Positions 5,691 to 6,754 of a DNA stretch of 6,754 nt are shown piece by piece. Under the pieces are notes generated by a model that searched no databases, was not told where the DNA came from, and worked only from the letters and a program-made list of their open reading frames with translations. Each line of letters begins with the position of its first letter. Positions within the stretch are counted from its first letter, which is position 1. The position numbers were made by a program, and so were the translations under genes. The DNA comes from Candidatus Manganitrophaceae bacterium (GTDB taxonomy: Bacteria; Nitrospirota; Nitrospiria; SBBL01; Manganitrophaceae), in the NCBI GenBank assembly GCA_004297235.1, contig SCUR01000332.1, forward strand, positions 1 to 6,754, written 5' to 3'.

Positions 5691-5696
5691 GAGGGG
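5691..5696 (+). promoter_or_regulatory. Ribosome binding site deciding the TTG start of the TPR gene
   Basis: GAGGGG is followed by a 6-base spacer and a TTG at 5703. No in-frame ATG exists between this site and the in-frame TGA at 5664-5666, so the TTG is the best start. Confidence 0.7.
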
Positions 5697-5702
5697 ATAT
5701 CT

Positions 5703-6754
5703 TTGTCTTCCGACAAAAGTTCGATCATCGAAAAAGCCCAGAAACTCGCTGCAAAAGGGCAAATCGATAAGGCCATCGAGGAATGGCAAAAACTCATCGC
5801 AGAAACCCCCAACGATGGCAATATCTACAATACCATCGGCGACCTCCACTTAAAAGCCAATCATGCCAAAGAAGCCATCTCGGCCTATCTGAAAGCGGCG
5901 GACGCATTCAGAGGGGCCGGGTTTGAGTTAAAAAGCATCGCCGTTTACAAGAAAATCGTAAAAATAGACCCCTCGCGTATTGATGTTTACGAGAAATTGG
6001 CCGATGTCCATGCGGAGCGAGGACTCGTCGCCAATGCCGCTGAGGACTATCTGCGGGTCGCGAAGCATTACGCAAAGGGGGGAGATCTTCAAGCCTCCGT
6101 TGCCGTCTACCGGAAACTCGCCAACCTGGATCCCAAGAATTTTGCCGTCCGGCAAAAGCTCGCCGAGATCTGCCAGAAATGGGGCCTCGCACAAGAGGCG
6201 GCCGAGGAGTACGGCAAAGTCTTAGAGATCTTCAAAGACCGCCAGATGACCTCGGAGGCGCAGCAGGTCATCGACCAGGTGTTGGATCTGGAGACTTCGC
6301 GCTCGGGACAGCCTCCCGTCGAGAACGACGCTTCGAAAGAAAAAGAGCTCTCCCGTCCCCCTGAAGTCATCGTCGAAAAAGCGGCACCGGTCGAAAACGA
6401 GCCGCTCGCTCCCGAACCGGCGAGCCCTCCGATGGCCGCGCCCGCGGTGGAAGAACCTCTCCCCCTTTCTGCAAGAATGGAAAAATCGTTACAAGAAGGA
6501 GACTGGCCGGCCGCCGAAGTCCTGATGGAGGAACTTCGGGATCAACCGGCCGAATCGTTAGCCTTCTTATCGAAGTGGGTGGAATATTTCCTTGAGAAAA
6601 AGATCCACCCCAAAGCGTTCTTGGTTCTGCAGAAAGCCGTTTCTCTCGCGGAATCGGAAAATATGAGGGTGTCGTGTCGATCGATCATTCAATCTTACCT
6701 TGCCTCGAATCCGGAACAAATTTCGGCCCATCAACTCCTGGGAGAAAACTTTGA
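5703..6754 (+). CDS. Tetratricopeptide-repeat (TPR) protein, 3' end beyond the window
   Basis: The frame is open from TTG at 5703 to the window edge: 350 residues with no stop. The N-terminal half (about 6-195) is a run of TPR-type helical pairs. Clear examples are IIEKAQKLAAKGQIDKAIEE (8-27), IYNTIGDLHLKANHAKEAIS (41-60), VYEKLADVHAERGLVANAAE (95-114) and VRQKLAEICQKWGLAQEAAE (149-168). The short pieces VYKKIVKIDPSR and VYRKLANLDPKN sit between them, giving an alternating long/short pattern. A Pro/Glu/Ala-rich linker (about 199-256) separates this from a second helical region starting near 257 that looks like further degenerate repeats. There is no signal peptide or membrane segment, so it is probably cytoplasmic. 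TPR arrays mediate protein-protein contacts; the partner is not apparent from neighbours. Start choice rests on the GAGGGG site. Coding is very likely despite the lack of a stop in view. Confidence 0.88.
   Translation, partial: MSSDKSSIIEKAQKLAAKGQIDKAIEEWQKLIAETPNDGNIYNTIGDLHLKANHAKEAISAYLKAADAFRGAGFELKSIAVYKKIVKIDPSRIDVYEKLADVHAERGLVANAAEDYLRVAKHYAKGGDLQASVAVYRKLANLDPKNFAVRQKLAEICQKWGLAQEAAEEYGKVLEIFKDRQMTSEAQQVIDQVLDLETSRSGQPPVENDASKEKELSRPPEVIVEKAAPVENEPLAPEPASPPMAAPAVEEPLPLSARMEKSLQEGDWPAAEVLMEELRDQPAESLAFLSKWVEYFLEKKIHPKAFLVLQKAVSLAESENMRVSCRSIIQSYLASNPEQISAHQLLGENF

Overview
The window comes from a diderm (Gram-negative type) bacterium. It encodes both inner-membrane subunits of the LPS-transport ABC exporter (LptF, LptG) and a small outer-envelope-type lipoprotein. 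Base composition is moderately GC-rich. The mixture of genes would fit Nitrospirota or a neighbouring phylum, but that is a weak impression; no rRNA or marker gene here settles it. Gene density is high, no gene-free stretch exceeds 300 bases, and no tRNA, rRNA, CRISPR array or insertion sequence was seen.

Left part (1-2729), all on the minus strand. An hsp20 small heat-shock gene (2171-2659) has its own sigma70-type promoter. It is followed by an unrecognised 253-residue protein whose N-terminus carries an LQRTxGNQ-type motif that I associate with DUF4157 / contractile-injection-system-linked proteins. Next come a second sigma70-type promoter and a two-gene unit: a P-class (YfeX/DypB-like) dye-decolourising peroxidase and, 14 bases downstream, a small single-domain cupin that runs off the left edge.

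Middle (2730-5187). A 174-base plus-strand stretch (2795-2968) appears to be the relic of a PHP-domain endonuclease Q-like gene. Its N-terminus, zinc-knuckle and C-terminus survive as short pieces in different reading frames, with everything between them deleted. It abuts, tail to tail, a tight minus-strand lptF-lptG operon (5187 to 2972).

Right part (5188-6754). A compact divergent promoter region fires left into lptF, where the predicted transcript starts almost at the ATG, and right into a short proline-rich lipoprotein gene. That gene ends in a strong 14-bp intrinsic terminator. A plus-strand TPR protein with a TTG start and a good ribosome binding site then runs off the right edge.

Functional picture: mostly envelope and stress functions (LPS export, lipoprotein, chaperone, haem peroxidase). 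The two least ordinary items are the injection-system-like orphan protein and the endonuclease Q relic.
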